The position numbers were made by a program, and so were the translations under genes. Positions 26,859 through 37,727 of a DNA stretch of 64,000 nt are shown here, piece after piece. Under the pieces are notes generated by a model that made no database searches, had not been told where the DNA came from, and worked only from the letters and a program-made list of their open reading frames with translations. This DNA comes from Anaspis maculata. Its lineage: Eukaryota; Arthropoda; Insecta; Coleoptera; Scraptiidae. Location of the stretch: assembly GCA_949128115.1 (NCBI GenBank), contig CASBRS010000021.1, positions 1-64,000 of the forward strand, written 5' to 3'. The first letter of the stretch is position 1. Each line of letters begins with the position of its first letter.

Positions 26859-28541
26859 AAATCTACTTTTAATAATCAATGTTACTCGCATCCTTCTCAC
26901 TTGTTTTTTAAAAATAATTTAATAGAATCTTCTGTTGGTTGTCAACAGGGCGACCCTTTAGGCCCTGCTATTTTCAGTCTTGGTATCCATGATATAATTG
27001 AACAAATATCTTCAGAATACAACAGCTGGTATTTGGATGATGGAGTTTTTGGTGGACATGCTGAAATCGTATTTCAGGATTTAGAAAGCGTTATCAGAAA
27101 TTTTCAAAAAATTGGTCTTTCTTTGAATTTTAATAAATGTGAATTGATTTTTCTTGATCACGTAAATCCAGAAAGAAGATCCCAAATATTAGAACAAATA
27201 AATTTGATCATCCCTGGCATAAAAGTTCCGAACAAGGAGAATTTTGTTCTTTTGGGATCTCCTTTGATGGAAGAGTCGATGAACGAAATTTTTGATTCCA
27301 AGATTAGAAAAATAGAACATTTCACAAAAAACCTTTCTGAAATTCAACCGCATATTGCTTTACATCTATTGAAATCTTGTTTCTGGATTCCACGTCTAAC
27401 TTATTTTTTCAGATCTAGCCCAACTTTTTTATGTCAAAATCTTTTGTCCAAACTAGACTCTGTCATTCAGATAAGCTTGCAACAAATTCTTAATATAAAG
27501 CTGACCGATTCTTGTTGGAATCAAGCTTCTTTACCAGTCAATTTAGGGGGTTTGGGAGTCCGCAGTGCCTTGGATGTAGCCCTTCCGGCTTTTTTGTCTT
27601 CGGTCTACAGTACAGTCAACCTCGTTGGTACAATCGTTTCTCCATCACTAGGTGATTTCGAAGTTGACTGTCTGTCCGAAGCACAAAATAGCTGGTTAGC
27701 TTTACAACCAAAAGCCGGCCTCCCACTGAACCCAAATTCTCAAAAAAGTTGGGATATACCTTTGATGGAGGATAAGCTTGACAAACTACTAAGATCTTCA
27801 AATGAAATAACCGATAAAGCACGTTTATTGGCCTGCGCACGAGAAGAATCAGGTGCCTGGCTGAAAGCTTATCCATCCCTTCCTCTGGGTACCCTGTTGG
27901 ACAAGAACACGTTGAGAATAGCAGTAGCATTGCGGCTAGGTTCTAAATTATGCCAGCCACATACTTGCATTTGCGGAGCCAACGTTAATGCCCGTGGTCT
28001 TCATGGCCTATTTTGTTCTAGGAGTGTTGGCAGAATTCCAAGGCATGCCGCTTTGAACAACACAATCAAGCGTGCTTTGGCTTCTGTCGACATACCCTCA
28101 ATTTTGGAACCACCTGGCCTGAGCAGAACCGACGGTAAAAGACCAGACGGTATGTCATTAATTCCATGGGGAAAAGGTCGCTCTCTCATCTGGGACTCCA
28201 CTTGTGTGGATACACTTGCTCCCTCTCATGTCGAAAATACGTCCTTGTTAGCAGGTGCTGCTGCCTCTAAAGCTGTAAGAGACAAAACGAGAAAATACTC
28301 TGCTCTATCTGAGCATTTTGAGTTTGTTGCTTTCGCCGTTGAAACTTTAGGTGTTTGGTCTTCAGAAGCTTTAAATTTTGCAAATTCTCTTGGGAAACTT
28401 TTAATTGACAAATCTGGCAATGTGAAAGCCAAGTCCTTTTTTATTCAAAAAATCAGTTTAGAAATTCAAAGGGGTAATGCGGCAAGTATTTTAGGAACGT
28501 TTGAAGATTCAGTTAAATTGGATGAAGTTTTTTACTTATAG
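26859..28541 (+). CDS. non-LTR retroelement protein: RT 3' half plus restriction-like nuclease domain, 5' truncated
   Basis: The frame is open from 26859 after a stop at 26856, with no ATG; the first alternative start is at 26901 and gives 546 codons. RT motifs are QQGDPLGP (residues 15-22 from 26901) and the catalytic YLDD (44-47); the N-terminal RT and anything upstream are lost. A long thumb-like region follows, then a C/H cluster (C356, C358, H368, C372). Next come GKRPDG (412-417) and WDSTCVDT (431-438), the pattern of the PD-(D/E)xK-like endonuclease found after RT in R2/CRE-like elements and in many unannotated animal RT proteins. It has no stop or shift over 1.6 kb, so insertion is recent or the frame is kept by selection. 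Confidence 0.8.
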   Translation, partial: KSTFNNQCYSHPSHLFFKNNLIESSVGCQQGDPLGPAIFSLGIHDIIEQISSEYNSWYLDDGVFGGHAEIVFQDLESVIRNFQKIGLSLNFNKCELIFLDHVNPERRSQILEQINLIIPGIKVPNKENFVLLGSPLMEESMNEIFDSKIRKIEHFTKNLSEIQPHIALHLLKSCFWIPRLTYFFRSSPTFLCQNLLSKLDSVIQISLQQILNIKLTDSCWNQASLPVNLGGLGVRSALDVALPAFLSSVYSTVNLVGTIVSPSLGDFEVDCLSEAQNSWLALQPKAGLPLNPNSQKSWDIPLMEDKLDKLLRSSNEITDKARLLACAREESGAWLKAYPSLPLGTLLDKNTLRIAVALRLGSKLCQPHTCICGANVNARGLHGLFCSRSVGRIPRHAALNNTIKRALASVDIPSILEPPGLSRTDGKRPDGMSLIPWGKGRSLIWDSTCVDTLAPSHVENTSLLAGAAASKAVRDKTRKYSALSEHFEFVAFAVETLGVWSSEALNFANSLGKLLIDKSGNVKAKSFFIQKISLEIQRGNAASILGTFEDSVKLDEVFYL

Positions 28542-28645
28542 ATATTTACTATTTATTTATCTATTTGTATTATATAATTACTTAATGATTACTTATTGTA
28601 ACTGTAACTCTACTATGTTGTATTCAATAAATAAACGAAGAGTTC
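28542..28645 (+). terminator. 3' UTR and poly(A) signals of the RT-nuclease element
   Basis: An AT-rich tail with AATAAATAAA near 28626-28636 follows the stop codon at 28539-28541. This fits the 3' end of a non-LTR element, though no clear poly(A) tail is visible. Confidence 0.4.
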
Positions 28646-28799
28646 TTGGGTGAAAAATCAAATACGCACTTTGCTTAATTTTGTACCTTTAAGGGTCTGT
28701 AACTCCCTTTGGAGGCACTCTAAAAAAATGTTGCTCTTTTCGACAATTTTTTTTTGACAGGAATCACTTCCCGGAGTTTTATGCGAGGTCACTGATGAT

Positions 28800-29767
28800 C
28801 CAGCGTTGACCAAAATTTACAACATAATGTAAGAGTTAGAGTTACCTAGGTAAATCCAGAAATGCAGCTCAGAGACAAAGGTACTGGCTTAGTAGGCTCA
28901 TGGACAGCATTCCTCCTGCTGCTTGCCTGCTGCCTGCTGCTTGCAAACCAGCTGCTTGGTTTGCTCTGTTCTTCTTTCCAACTCGAACTAATCCTTTTAG
29001 CTTATGATGTCACTTGCCGATGTCTGCATCGTCCATCTCTTCTTTCCTCCATCTTGAAAAGCACAAAGATGCTGCCAGACGTTTCTCTGAAAAGTAGGAA
29101 CCAATGTATTACATAGGTATAATAGGTAGAGTACTCGGAATACCAGAGGGACCTGTGGGCGGAGCCTATAACTGCGCGAACTGAGTTTATCCAGTGGCGC
29201 ACCTAGATTTGCAGTGGGCTCGCCTGTAGCCTGGTATTGGTCCAGCACTCCAGACTCCAGCTGACGGTGTTGCTTTTTCCAATACATTGGACTCGTCCAA
29301 AACAATTTTTATTTTTCTGTTCAGCCCCGTCCACAGGTGCCTCTGGTGTGCCGTCAACTCTATATCATAATGATAAGTGAATATTTTATAAATACATAAA
29401 TTTTAGTGGATATTGAATAGGTATTTTTTCTGAAAGCCCAGTAAAAGATGTGTTGGAGGAACCTGACTCAATCAAATACTACTTCATCTCTCAAGTTCGC
29501 ACGATCAGTTGAAAAAAAGACTTCACTGGTGAAAACATAGACTCACTTGGGAATTCTCACTTGATTCCATCGATTTGAAACTGTCCCATAAGAGGCTTCA
29601 CATGAATTCATTGAAAAAATCATTATGGAAATTTTCACAGGATAGGTACCATACAACTTCCAAGCCCTCTCCCATGCATTTCCATGAGCATCCATTGGAA
29701 TAATTACAAATTACATTAGGTATGGAAATTTCCACTTGATTCCATTAATTTTGAAAATGTTGTTTTA
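28800..29767. other. intergenic, nothing recognised
   Basis: Contains only short frames without domains, such as 28862-29116 with a leucine/cysteine-rich stretch caused by a GCTGCTTGC repeat. No RNA gene was noticed. Confidence 0.4.
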
Positions 29768-29905
29768 CGAGAAATACCGAGGGGCAAACCGCTGGTCAAA
29801 TTCTGTACACCAGACTTTCCCCTCGTAAGGATTTCCCCCGGACTTCCTCCGGCATGTACACCAGACTTCCCCAGCGGTTTGCCCCTCGAAAAATACATTT
29901 CGTGG
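29768..29905. repeat. small palindromic element
   Basis: CGAGGGGCAAACCGCTGG (29779-29796) is exactly inverted at the other end (29871-29888), and pairing extends outward through ACGA..AATA. Inside, TGTACACCAGACTT occurs twice as a direct repeat. Small frames on the minus strand run through it and are not genes. Confidence 0.7.
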
Positions 29906-31062
29906 TATGTATTGCATGGTTTCCGACTTTTTTGTATTCATTTTCAACAGGAACCACCAATTTGGGACACTGAATTGTACGACATACGCGAGGGCATAAT
30001 ATTGGTTTAGAGGCATAACGTGAATTTTGGAATCTAAAATAAATACAAGCCACATCAGGCTACAATAACTCATCACTTTTCTGCATTTTTTTCAAAGGTC
30101 AAATAGAAATGCTGTGATCTGTGATGCTTTAAACTTATCAGCACTTGCAAAACTTGCCTTTTATCAAAATTAAGTTTTCAAGATAGAATTAACATCGCTA
30201 TTCATGGTTAAATTTTTTTGTGCAACCAGGAGAAAGAAGATTATGACGCACCCGAGGAGGTACCTACCTATTTAAATACAATGTACAGTTCCATGTGCCT
30301 CTATGTCATACTTAAGTAGGTACTTACCTAATATTATTAAATCCAAAGCACTACAAACTCGGGAGACAAATATTGGCCTAACTCCCATGGTAGAGGCCCT
30401 CGATCTGCACAGAATTTTTCGGTCATTGGTTTACTGTTCTTTACTTCTTTTCATCTCGCAAATCTTTCCTTCCAGCTGTTGATATCACTTTTGCTCTGCA
30501 TTACGTATTACTTTCCTCTCCCCATCTTTGTGCTCAGTCCGCATGGAGTGTTCAGTCGTTCGATCTCTTTTCTTCCTCCCGGGGTAGGCGGCGGCTGCCA
30601 GTTGGGACTGCTGATAGGTGATAGACCAAGAGAGATATCCTGGATATCCATTTTAGACACCAGCCAGTACGGCAGAATGCTGAAATAAGTGATTTCCCTT
30701 TCAAAATATGAAAAAATGCGGCCGTCGCGTCGCTAGCACGCGACCAGAATCTATGAATCACACAAATTTGAATCACTTACCTGGACTCATTTCTTGGAAT
30801 ATGGTGAATATTATGCCCTTACGATGAGGTCCACATACAAAACATTAGGTGAAGAGCATTTTCTTTTGAAAATAAATCCCCGTTTGACGAAATTCGTTAC
30901 GAAAACTCGAAATAAACAACACATTTGCGTTTGACGTTTGCATTCCGCGTTACCTGGAAAGGCCTACTCTGTCCGTCATGGAATTTTCGAGCACGATTTT
31001 TGAATCATGCCGGTAAGCAGGAACCTGTTTCCTTGCCTGTTCTGAATTCTAGAGAGACTGTA
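29906..31062. other. intergenic, nothing recognised
   Basis: No coding region, RNA gene or element with clear ends could be supported. Confidence 0.4.
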
Positions 31063-32390
31063 CTATTGGCGAAAATCTTTTCCGCGTGGTAGCGCTGTAC
31101 GCAATAAAACATGGTGGCCCAAGGGGCCTTGACAAATAGGTAGTAAACGCAGTGCGCATTTACATCACAACAGCTGTCAACAGTGATAGCTGTCAGTGAA
31201 ACCGTAACAGTGGGCCAAGAACTGTGGGTTCGTTGGGAATGGAATTTCGTAGCATTATCTCTAACTTATTTTTGTTTTAGAAAATGCCGATAATACAGAT
31301 TCATTTGCCCAATATTCATGGTCATGTTGGTGACCAAATCAGCCCCTTCTCGACTCGACAAAGTGCGAAGAAGTGATTGAGGCAGGTCATTTAATCGTGT
31401 GTGGGGTGACTGGGGCTCACTGCGACTGAGACTCTTGTGCTTTGTTATGTCTCATAAATGGATAATTGAAAACCATTTGGAGGCTAGGTTCTGTGGCCCA
31501 GTTGTTAGAACAGTGTTGTGAACTCGTGAAGCCATCTCCGATAAGCCAGTGAGAGCAGCCGGAGAGCCTGGAGATCAACGCCAGCGGTATTGAGAGAAGA
31601 TACCTGGCCTGCAAATCAGAATCCGTCACTCGCCTCATCAGTTCAGATTTAGAACAACTTAATCGATATAAAAATATTTTCCATTGTAGAAACACTACCT
31701 AATATCATTGTTCTAATATCAACCGATGATGCTTTGATTAAACTTATGATTGAAGAATACTCAATTATTATTGATAAACTATGATTTTTATTATTCTAGA
31801 CAGCGGTAAATGCTTATTAGCTACTGAAATTTTACTTTACAGTCAATGTATGAGTCGTACGATTACTCCAAAAGAATGTTCATCTTTCTGGCCTAAACGA
31901 TAATTGTTGGCTTATTTTCGTGATGCGTCCTGTTGTACCTATGCCTTGTCTTGTGGGGGCTTAGTATTTCCACCTTGTGTGCAAGGGGCTCACACAACTT
32001 AACATCTGTAACGTAAATAAGCATTCAGAGATTGCATTTTTCGGCCAGCATTTCACCAACTTACGTATCGGCTTTTGCTGCTGCATTGTGCATTGTGTCC
32101 ATCGGCGTATACTAACGCAGTGATTCAAGTCAAACTACAACACTCACTCGCTCACATTCACGAAGATGTGGTAAACAAGGAAGACAAAAAAAATTAGTTA
32201 TTTTTCAACTGTCAAAACTGTCAATATTTTTATGATTTGGAGTAGGTACTGTCAACTGTCGAGTGCTACTGCGCTACTGCGTGGCTACTGCGCTGGGCTG
32301 TGCGCTGGGTACCTATTTGTCAAGGCCTCTTGGGCCACCATGTTTGACTGCGTTCAGCGCCTTCTGGTGGCCGCTGATTTTCGCCAATAG
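31063..32390. mobile_element. 1.33-kb element with long terminal inverted repeats
   Basis: CTATTGGCGAAAATC at the left end and GATTTTCGCCAATAG at the right end are inverted. Pairing continues over about 130 bases, including AACATGGTGGCCCAAGGGGCCTTGACAAATAGGTA. The interior has no long reading frame or transposase. The right end is followed by ACCGGAGAAG, the same sequence that follows the element at 37083. Confidence 0.75.
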
Positions 32391-32400
32391 ACCGGAGAAG

Positions 32401-33270
32401 TAGAGAGACCTGGATCTGGTCACCCAGAGAGTGACGAAAGCCAAGTCATTGAGCGAGAGGATATAGAGAGAGAGAAAGCTAGAGCACTAGGGTATTTGCA
32501 CGTCAGGGTGTGGTGCCATTGCTTGTTACTAAACCACCCTGCGTCACAGTCAAACAAGCAGTCAAAATGCATGACATGAGTTGTCAATATTTTTGTTTAG
32601 GTTAAGTCGACTGTTTCATCTTTCAACACAGATTTTTTCACTAAATTTAACAGAAACTCTTAAAAACTGTTCTAGTCATGTATATTGTGTTCCATACATA
32701 GCAGATGCTTTCGATCACCGTATTTCAAGTACTGCTGGCATTTCGTCGAACGTAGGTTTCATCATCCAACTCATTCCCTCGAACACAAATTCCGTTGATC
32801 GTTGAATGCAGTAACCGTCGACGTGGTGACCCCATCGTGAAGATAGATTTGTAATTGCCGTAAGCGCAGTAGGTGTATTATGTATTTCAGTAGGTACTGG
32901 CCCCGAACAGCTGGAAAACCCAAAAAGTACAGTAATAGAAGTCCATCAATTTTGCAAGATTCTATACCTGATGGTTTCTTCGGCAAGGAAAACATCACAT
33001 CTTCCCGACTCTTGTACTGCTTCACGGTGCACCTTTTTCGTTTTGGCACTTTTAGCCCGGGTTTCGGCGATTTCGGCATGCAAAATAATGACAATTCAAA
33101 TTTGTAAACAAATCGGGGACATGACAAATGTCAATAGCAACCACGCCCACCGCAGCTAGCTCTGTTTTAAATTTTGACGAGGCCAGGAAATGCCGAGATA
33201 CTGACAGAGAATACCGATATCTCCCTTTCATAGCTTCGTCACTCTAGGTACCCTTATTCAGGTCTCTCTA
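32401..33270. mobile_element. 870-bp element with terminal inverted repeats
   Basis: TAGAGAGACCTG with continuation (AGAGTGACGAA) at the left end is inverted at the right end (TTCGTCACTCTAGG..CAGGTCTCTCTA). It begins 10 bases after the previous element and shares GGAGAAG sequence outside both ends. It contains a short exon-like minus frame (see 32771-33127). Confidence 0.65.
32771..33127 (-). CDS. exon-like reading frame inside a TIR element (uncertain)
   Basis: The minus frame has an internal ATG at about 33079 that opens a basic stretch (MPKSPKPGLKVPKRKRCTV...). It reaches CATCAG|GTATAG, a plausible donor, and a pyrimidine-rich TTTTGGGTTTTCCAG acceptor about 57 bases later. It looks like part of a gene with a small intron captured by the element, or the N-terminus of a lost transposase. 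No family is recognised, and it could be chance. Confidence 0.25.
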   Translation of the reverse strand: MSCPRFVYKFELSLFCMPKSPKPGLKVPKRKRCTVKQYKSREDVMFSLPKKPSGIESCKIDGLLLLYFLGFPAVRGQYLLKYIIHLLRLRQLQIYLHDGVTTSTVTAFNDQRNLCSRE

Positions 33271-33423
33271 CGGAGAAGTGATGACGTCACAACATGGCAA
33301 CATGGCCGGCAGTTGACATTTTCTGGAGGCCAACGTCATCACATGAACGTGACGTTTCTATGTTTGGTTGTGTTTGGCATGACATTTTCTGGAGATTCAC
33401 AACAAAAGTCACAAAAGTCAGTG

Positions 33424-33850
33424 CAAAATGGCAGTGAGCATTGCTGAAATTGCCAGCCTAAGAGGCAGCCAGCGTCATACAGGCGGACTTGGTTGCAAAA
33501 AGGCCAGACATAGCCCAACAGAGAGCTGCGCAAAGCTGCACTCAGAATCACCAGTGCCTACAGAACGGTTCCGCATGATGCAGCACGAGTGCTCTCGGGT
33601 ATCCCACCCTTCGCCCTGATGTTTGCGATTAGAGGAAACAAGCCTAGGAGTGCCCACCAGCAAACCAGAAAGCAGAAACAAGGCCACAGAGCAGTTCGTC
33701 GAGCAGTGGCAGTGAAACGCCTTGGTTCAAAGTTGGATGAAAGAAATACTGGGGAGCCTCAAAAGCCTCAGCGTCAGGACAACGCGGAACACGCTCGTTT
33801 TCATTGTAACGGTCCATCAAAGCAAAGACCTTGAAGAAAAACTGGGCAGG
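33424..33850 (+). pseudogene. LINE fragment (C-terminal region after RT)
   Basis: One frame reads KAALRITSAYRTVPHDAARV followed by LSGIPPFALM. This is the pattern (..r..aYRTvs..a..vlaGipPl..) that follows the RT in Jockey/R1-type LINEs. A frame change then leads into a basic and Trp-containing stretch (SWMKEILG). It is too short and shifted to be functional. Confidence 0.55.
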
Positions 33851-35009
33851 AGAATCGCCTTGCTGAAAAATAATAGCTGTACCTTGTCACATATTTTTAC
33901 ACTTTTTTATGGCAATGGACTCTATGTTCAGATGTTGAAAATAAAGAATGTCCATAAAGTTGTCCATGAAAGACGTCCATGGGTCGTCGTTTCTGTACAT
34001 CCATAGAATGTTCCCTAAATGGATGTCTTATGGATGTCCAAATCAAGTCCATGGACATGAGGACTTCATATGTACTTGAAATGGACGTCCATAAGATATC
34101 CTGTGCTATATGGGGACAGATCCGCAATAGCGCAACTTCAGTCAAAATGTTCACAGCTCTCTCCGTGGAGAACGTTCAGAAATTAGTAGGTCGCGGAACA
34201 GTGGCACATTTCTTTATTGAAAAATTTAAATAAATTAGTGAACAGCACTGTATGTTCCGCGCTAATCTCCCACTGGGAAATTTTTTTCTCTGCTCATGTA
34301 GTGTAAACAAGGCGTACTCAGACTCTGCCCGTTCGTGTTTATGCATCCGAAGTGACATTTTCACTGACAGTTACCCTGTGCGTTTATACAAAGTTCTGAA
34401 CCTACTCCGAAAGCAATTTTCGGGAAGAATCGATGACACTTCTGAATTATTATAAGAATAAAAGGATAATGATAGTAACACAAAGTATGTTATCAAACGG
34501 AGAAAAATACGTAGTTTTCATTGCCCGGAATAAAAAAAATGCAAAAAAAAATGGAAAATGTGTCACCTCAACTGCACATTTGATATGTCGGTATCGGGGA
34601 TTTTACCCTTTTTCAAAATAATATCATTCGATTTTATTTCCACGGTTCTTTAGTAGATAGGTACATCTTTCAGCAATCTCCCCTGTTGGTAATTTTTTTA
34701 ACCCAATTACATTCTTTACAGGGTGTAATGTGAAGCATTGCAAAATTGTGCTTAGCTCAACAGATCCCCGTTTTAGTAGGAAAAATATTTTTTATGCGCG
34801 TCGATAAAATCTAATTTTTGTTGATAAGAACCTGTAATTTTGCATACTTCTTGCTTGAACAGTTGATAACATCCGCGCCCTCTGGAACCCTATTTTACTT
34901 TCTTGGTTGTCATTCTCGAATGAAAAAGAAAATCTTGTGAATGCGCATGAAAATTGTTTCTGGAGTTTGACGAACATATCCATTCTTCAGTCTCCCAGAA
35001 GATTCATTT
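33851..35009. other. intergenic with short internal repeats
   Basis: Near 33945-34095 the motif GGACGTCCAT and its inversion recur several times. Near 34585-34635 a stretch (TGTCGGTATCGGGGATTTTACCC) is found inverted near 35868-35905, outside the element at 35.0-35.8 kb. No gene is supported. Confidence 0.4.
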
Positions 35010-35011
35010 AG

Positions 35012-35838
35012 ACCATTTCATGTCTGTCTGTTTGTCTGTGTTTCTATCTCTGTGTAATCGTTGATGAAACTCCCAAACGGTAGACCCGATTCAGCTGAAA
35101 TTTGATATGCGCGAATGGTCAAGGTGTCCAATGAGCTTCTCAGATTTTGGCTGGAATCCGCCTCCAGAAAGCACTACATTTGCACCGTATCAATATCGGA
35201 ATTTTTGATGTACGGATCTGAAATCAAATTTTTAGATTCTTTGTTAGTCCAAACACACATTTTAAAATTTTGGTCTGCATATGTCTCAAAAATGAAAATA
35301 TAGGTTCCATTTCTTATTTTTCAAAAATCTCTGCTTTGACTCTTCTTTCAAGCCCTGATGGGTGAACCATTACAGATACGAACAAGTAGTGATCACTTCT
35401 AAAGTCAGCCTGCACGGACTTTTTTGCAAAAAATTGTATAACAATACCTACATACTGCCTTTTTTTACTCGCCCGTTTCTGTAATGGTTCAACACGAACT
35501 TGGAAAAATAAACACAGATTTTTGGAAAACAAGAAATTGAAGCTATAATTGTGAGACATCTTCAAATCAAAATGTTGGAATGTGTTTCTCAACTAACGGA
35601 GGATCAGCAAAGATATCTACATTGAGGTTCATAAGTCAAAAATTCCAAAATTGAGACGGTGCAAGGGCGCCCTCTGGAGGCGAATTTCAACTGAAATCTG
35701 TTTCAAGTTCATTGGATGCCTAAACCATGCGCACACACCAAATTGAGGCTCACTTAGATCAACCGTTTAGAAGTTATCATTGCAAATTACCCAGAGACAG
35801 GAATACAGACAGACAGACAGACTTCAATGTGGAAATTG
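35012..35838. mobile_element. about 830-bp foldback element with GTCTGTCTG ends
   Basis: The left arm (from ATGTCTGTCTGTTTGTCTGTG) and right arm (to CAGACAGACAGACTTCAATG) are inverted and diverged over about 190 bases. They share AACGGT, GCGCATGGT, TCCAATGA, CGCCTCCAGA and TTGCACCGT blocks. The microsatellite-like end plus a conserved A..CGGTTGA-type block is common in arthropod MITEs. No coding sequence is present. Confidence 0.7.
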
Positions 35839-35905
35839 GAATCGGTTGTGTCAGTTTTATATCATTTTGAGAAAAGGGTAAAATTTTCGATACCGACATT
35901 TCAAA

Positions 35906-36380
35906 TATTGAGCAGTTTATATCATAAAATTAGAGGACTATGAAAATATTGACACTGACAGATGCGCAGTAATCAAGATTGTTACACCCCTTGAGGGAAT
36001 TTTTTGAAAAAATATAGCCAATTCCATCTGTATTACTACTACAAAAAGGTAATGACAGGAACAAAAATTGTATGCTACCACAGGTATAAAAATACGTAGT
36101 CTTCATTGCTGCGAATTGAAAGAAAAAGTTTGAGAAAATGTCAAAAACTCGTCATTTGTCAAAAAATGGAAGGAGCAAAAAGAATTTATTGACACTGACA
36201 GCTCCGCAATAGCCAAAATCGTTATACCCTTTCAAAGAATTTTCTGAAAAAGTGCCAGGGAAAAAAATATATAGGTGTTTCTACTTCTCTGTTACACCCT
36301 GTAGGAATGCGAAGACTGGGAATGTGTAATGCATGAATAAATTATGGAGTTTCTAGAAGCTCATGCAAGCATCAATACCA
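35906..36380. other. intergenic with diverged direct repeats
   Basis: ATTGACACTGACAG..GCGCAGTAA..GTTACACCC near 35950 recurs as ATTGACACTGACAGCTCCGCAATA..GTTATACCC near 36188. AAAAATACGTAGTCTTCATTG near 36088 resembles 34504-34524. No gene is seen. Confidence 0.45.
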
Positions 36381-37083
36381 ATAGGTCGTATCGACGTGAC
36401 GTCACGCTCCTGAAAATCGGCCATTTTGTAGAGGCTAATCAAACTGACTTTTATCACATCAACTAGAGTGTCACAAAGCTCATGTTTTCAATGACCCAGA
36501 AGATAGTAGTTTGCTCTGTTCGCTGTGTATATGGCTGTTCGGCCACCTACTCTCGCATGGGAGCATCGGTTTTCACTGTTTTGGACTACCCTGGAGTGTT
36601 GATATCCCGTGAAGATCGAGCGCAGGAAAGATCTGAACAACGGAAATCCTGATGGCTTTATCGAGCAACTCGAAGAAATTATCTCAACAGAAAGTTCACA
36701 AGAGACTTGAAAGCTTGCGGAGAACACTTCTTGCGTGCGGTAGGTCGTGTGCTTCTTCTGTTTAATGGGCTATAAGTTGCTTGACTGAGAACGTTTCTGT
36801 ACCCAGCGCAAGTAGCCTTCAAGGGCCTCCCGCGTTGTGTTTTTGCATCATATCCAATGTGTAGTCGAGATTTTGATTCACCGGCTCAAATGAGTCACAC
36901 TACAAACACAGCACCGCAAGTTTCTACTCGCGGCTGGGCAAATCATCGTCAGCAAGCGTCTTGCTGTAATTGCTTGACAACTTCGCCATGTCAGTCTTGA
37001 TGTAAGTATGTGACAAATCTAAATCTCAGTCAGCTGTTTTTGATTAGCTCCTACAAAATGGCCGCCTCGTCGATACGACCTAT
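36381..37083. mobile_element. 703-bp TIR element carrying a THAP-like fragment
   Basis: ATAGGTCGTATCGACG at the left is inverted at the right (CGTCGATACGACCTAT). Pairing continues through GGCCATTTTGTAG and GCTAATCAAA. The interior holds the THAP-like remnant at 36481-36740. Ends do not show a clear target duplication. Confidence 0.7.
36481..36740 (+). pseudogene. decayed THAP-like zinc-finger domain
   Basis: With one or two frame changes the sequence reads VVCSVRCVYGCSATYSRMG, then a short FTVLDYPG stretch, a WLYRATRRNYL stretch and finally ACGEHFL. Spacing and residues fit the C2CH THAP finger (C..C near the start, W, then C-x2-H-F). THAP domains bind DNA in P-element transposases and related host proteins. 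Stops and shifts make it non-functional. It lies within an inverted-repeat element, so it may be the relic of that element's transposase. Confidence 0.45.
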
Positions 37084-37157
37084 AGACCGGAGAAGTTATA
37101 GCTACTCTATATTCGCGATTTAAATTAATTTTTCCGGGAGTTTCTAAAACGCATGCG

Positions 37158-37261
37158 GCATGCAAATTGCATGCGGGGCACAAGGGCCCCTCCGACGGGG
37201 CTGATTTTTTGCAAACGTGTGCTGCAAGACCTGCAGAGTCTATTCACAAAAAATCAGCCCC
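37158..37261. repeat. two small hairpins
   Basis: GCATGCAAATTGCATGC (37158-37174) is a perfect palindrome. GGGGCTGATTTTTTG (37197-37211) is inverted at 37247-37261. These may be parts of another small element; no transcript or protein can be attached. Confidence 0.6.
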
Positions 37262-37397
37262 CTACCTATAACATAAGGGTAGTTTACTCGAAATTGAAGG
37301 AGTATAGGCAACCAACAATACATCTACAGGGCTATATTTGGGACTACTGGCTCAATGATGGAAATTCATGTAATTTCTACGATCACTCCAGCCATTG

Positions 37398-37570
37398 ACA
37401 CCCCCCCCCCCCCCCTCCTTGCTGCACTCAACCCCTCAACATGGAACCGACGCCACCGCCCCCCTGCCCCCACTCACCCCCTCACATGAATTACCGCCAC
37501 CACCCCCTCACCCACTGACCACTGCCCGTCTCGCCTAACTTTTATAACACCCCCCTTTATCAATTCGCTT
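37398..37570. repeat. C-rich low-complexity tract
   Basis: Fifteen consecutive C at 37401-37415, followed by about 150 bases of CCCCC/CACC-rich sequence; the other strand is G-rich and could form quadruplexes. It lies just outside the satellite array. Confidence 0.75.
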
Positions 37571-37727
37571 TCTTGCCATAGCCACTATACCTCCACCCCC
37601 TCACCAATTCACATCACCACCTTCACACCCTTATGACTATATACAATAGTTTCCCCAGAAAAATTGAAAATTACAGTTTCATCTGAGAGGTTGTAGTTTT
37701 TTAATCTATTTTTCCAGCGTAAGGTGC

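Larger units (their letters stand above)
26311..28795. repeat. inverted repeat arms around the RT-nuclease element
   Basis: The segment from about 26311 (CCTTGCATAAAAAAACTCCGG) to 26440 (CTCCCTAAGGGAGTTACG) is matched inverted at about 28690-28790 (GTCTGTAACTCCCTTTGG to CCGGAGTTTTATGCGAGG). Arms are about 110-130 bp and diverged. Either the retroelement inserted into a foldback element or the arms belong to the unit that carries it. Confidence 0.6.

Noticed and set aside
33720..34110. Repeated GGACGTCCAT stretch as an operator array
   Set aside because: Copies are irregular and short, and no gene is near enough to regulate; left as low-complexity repeat.
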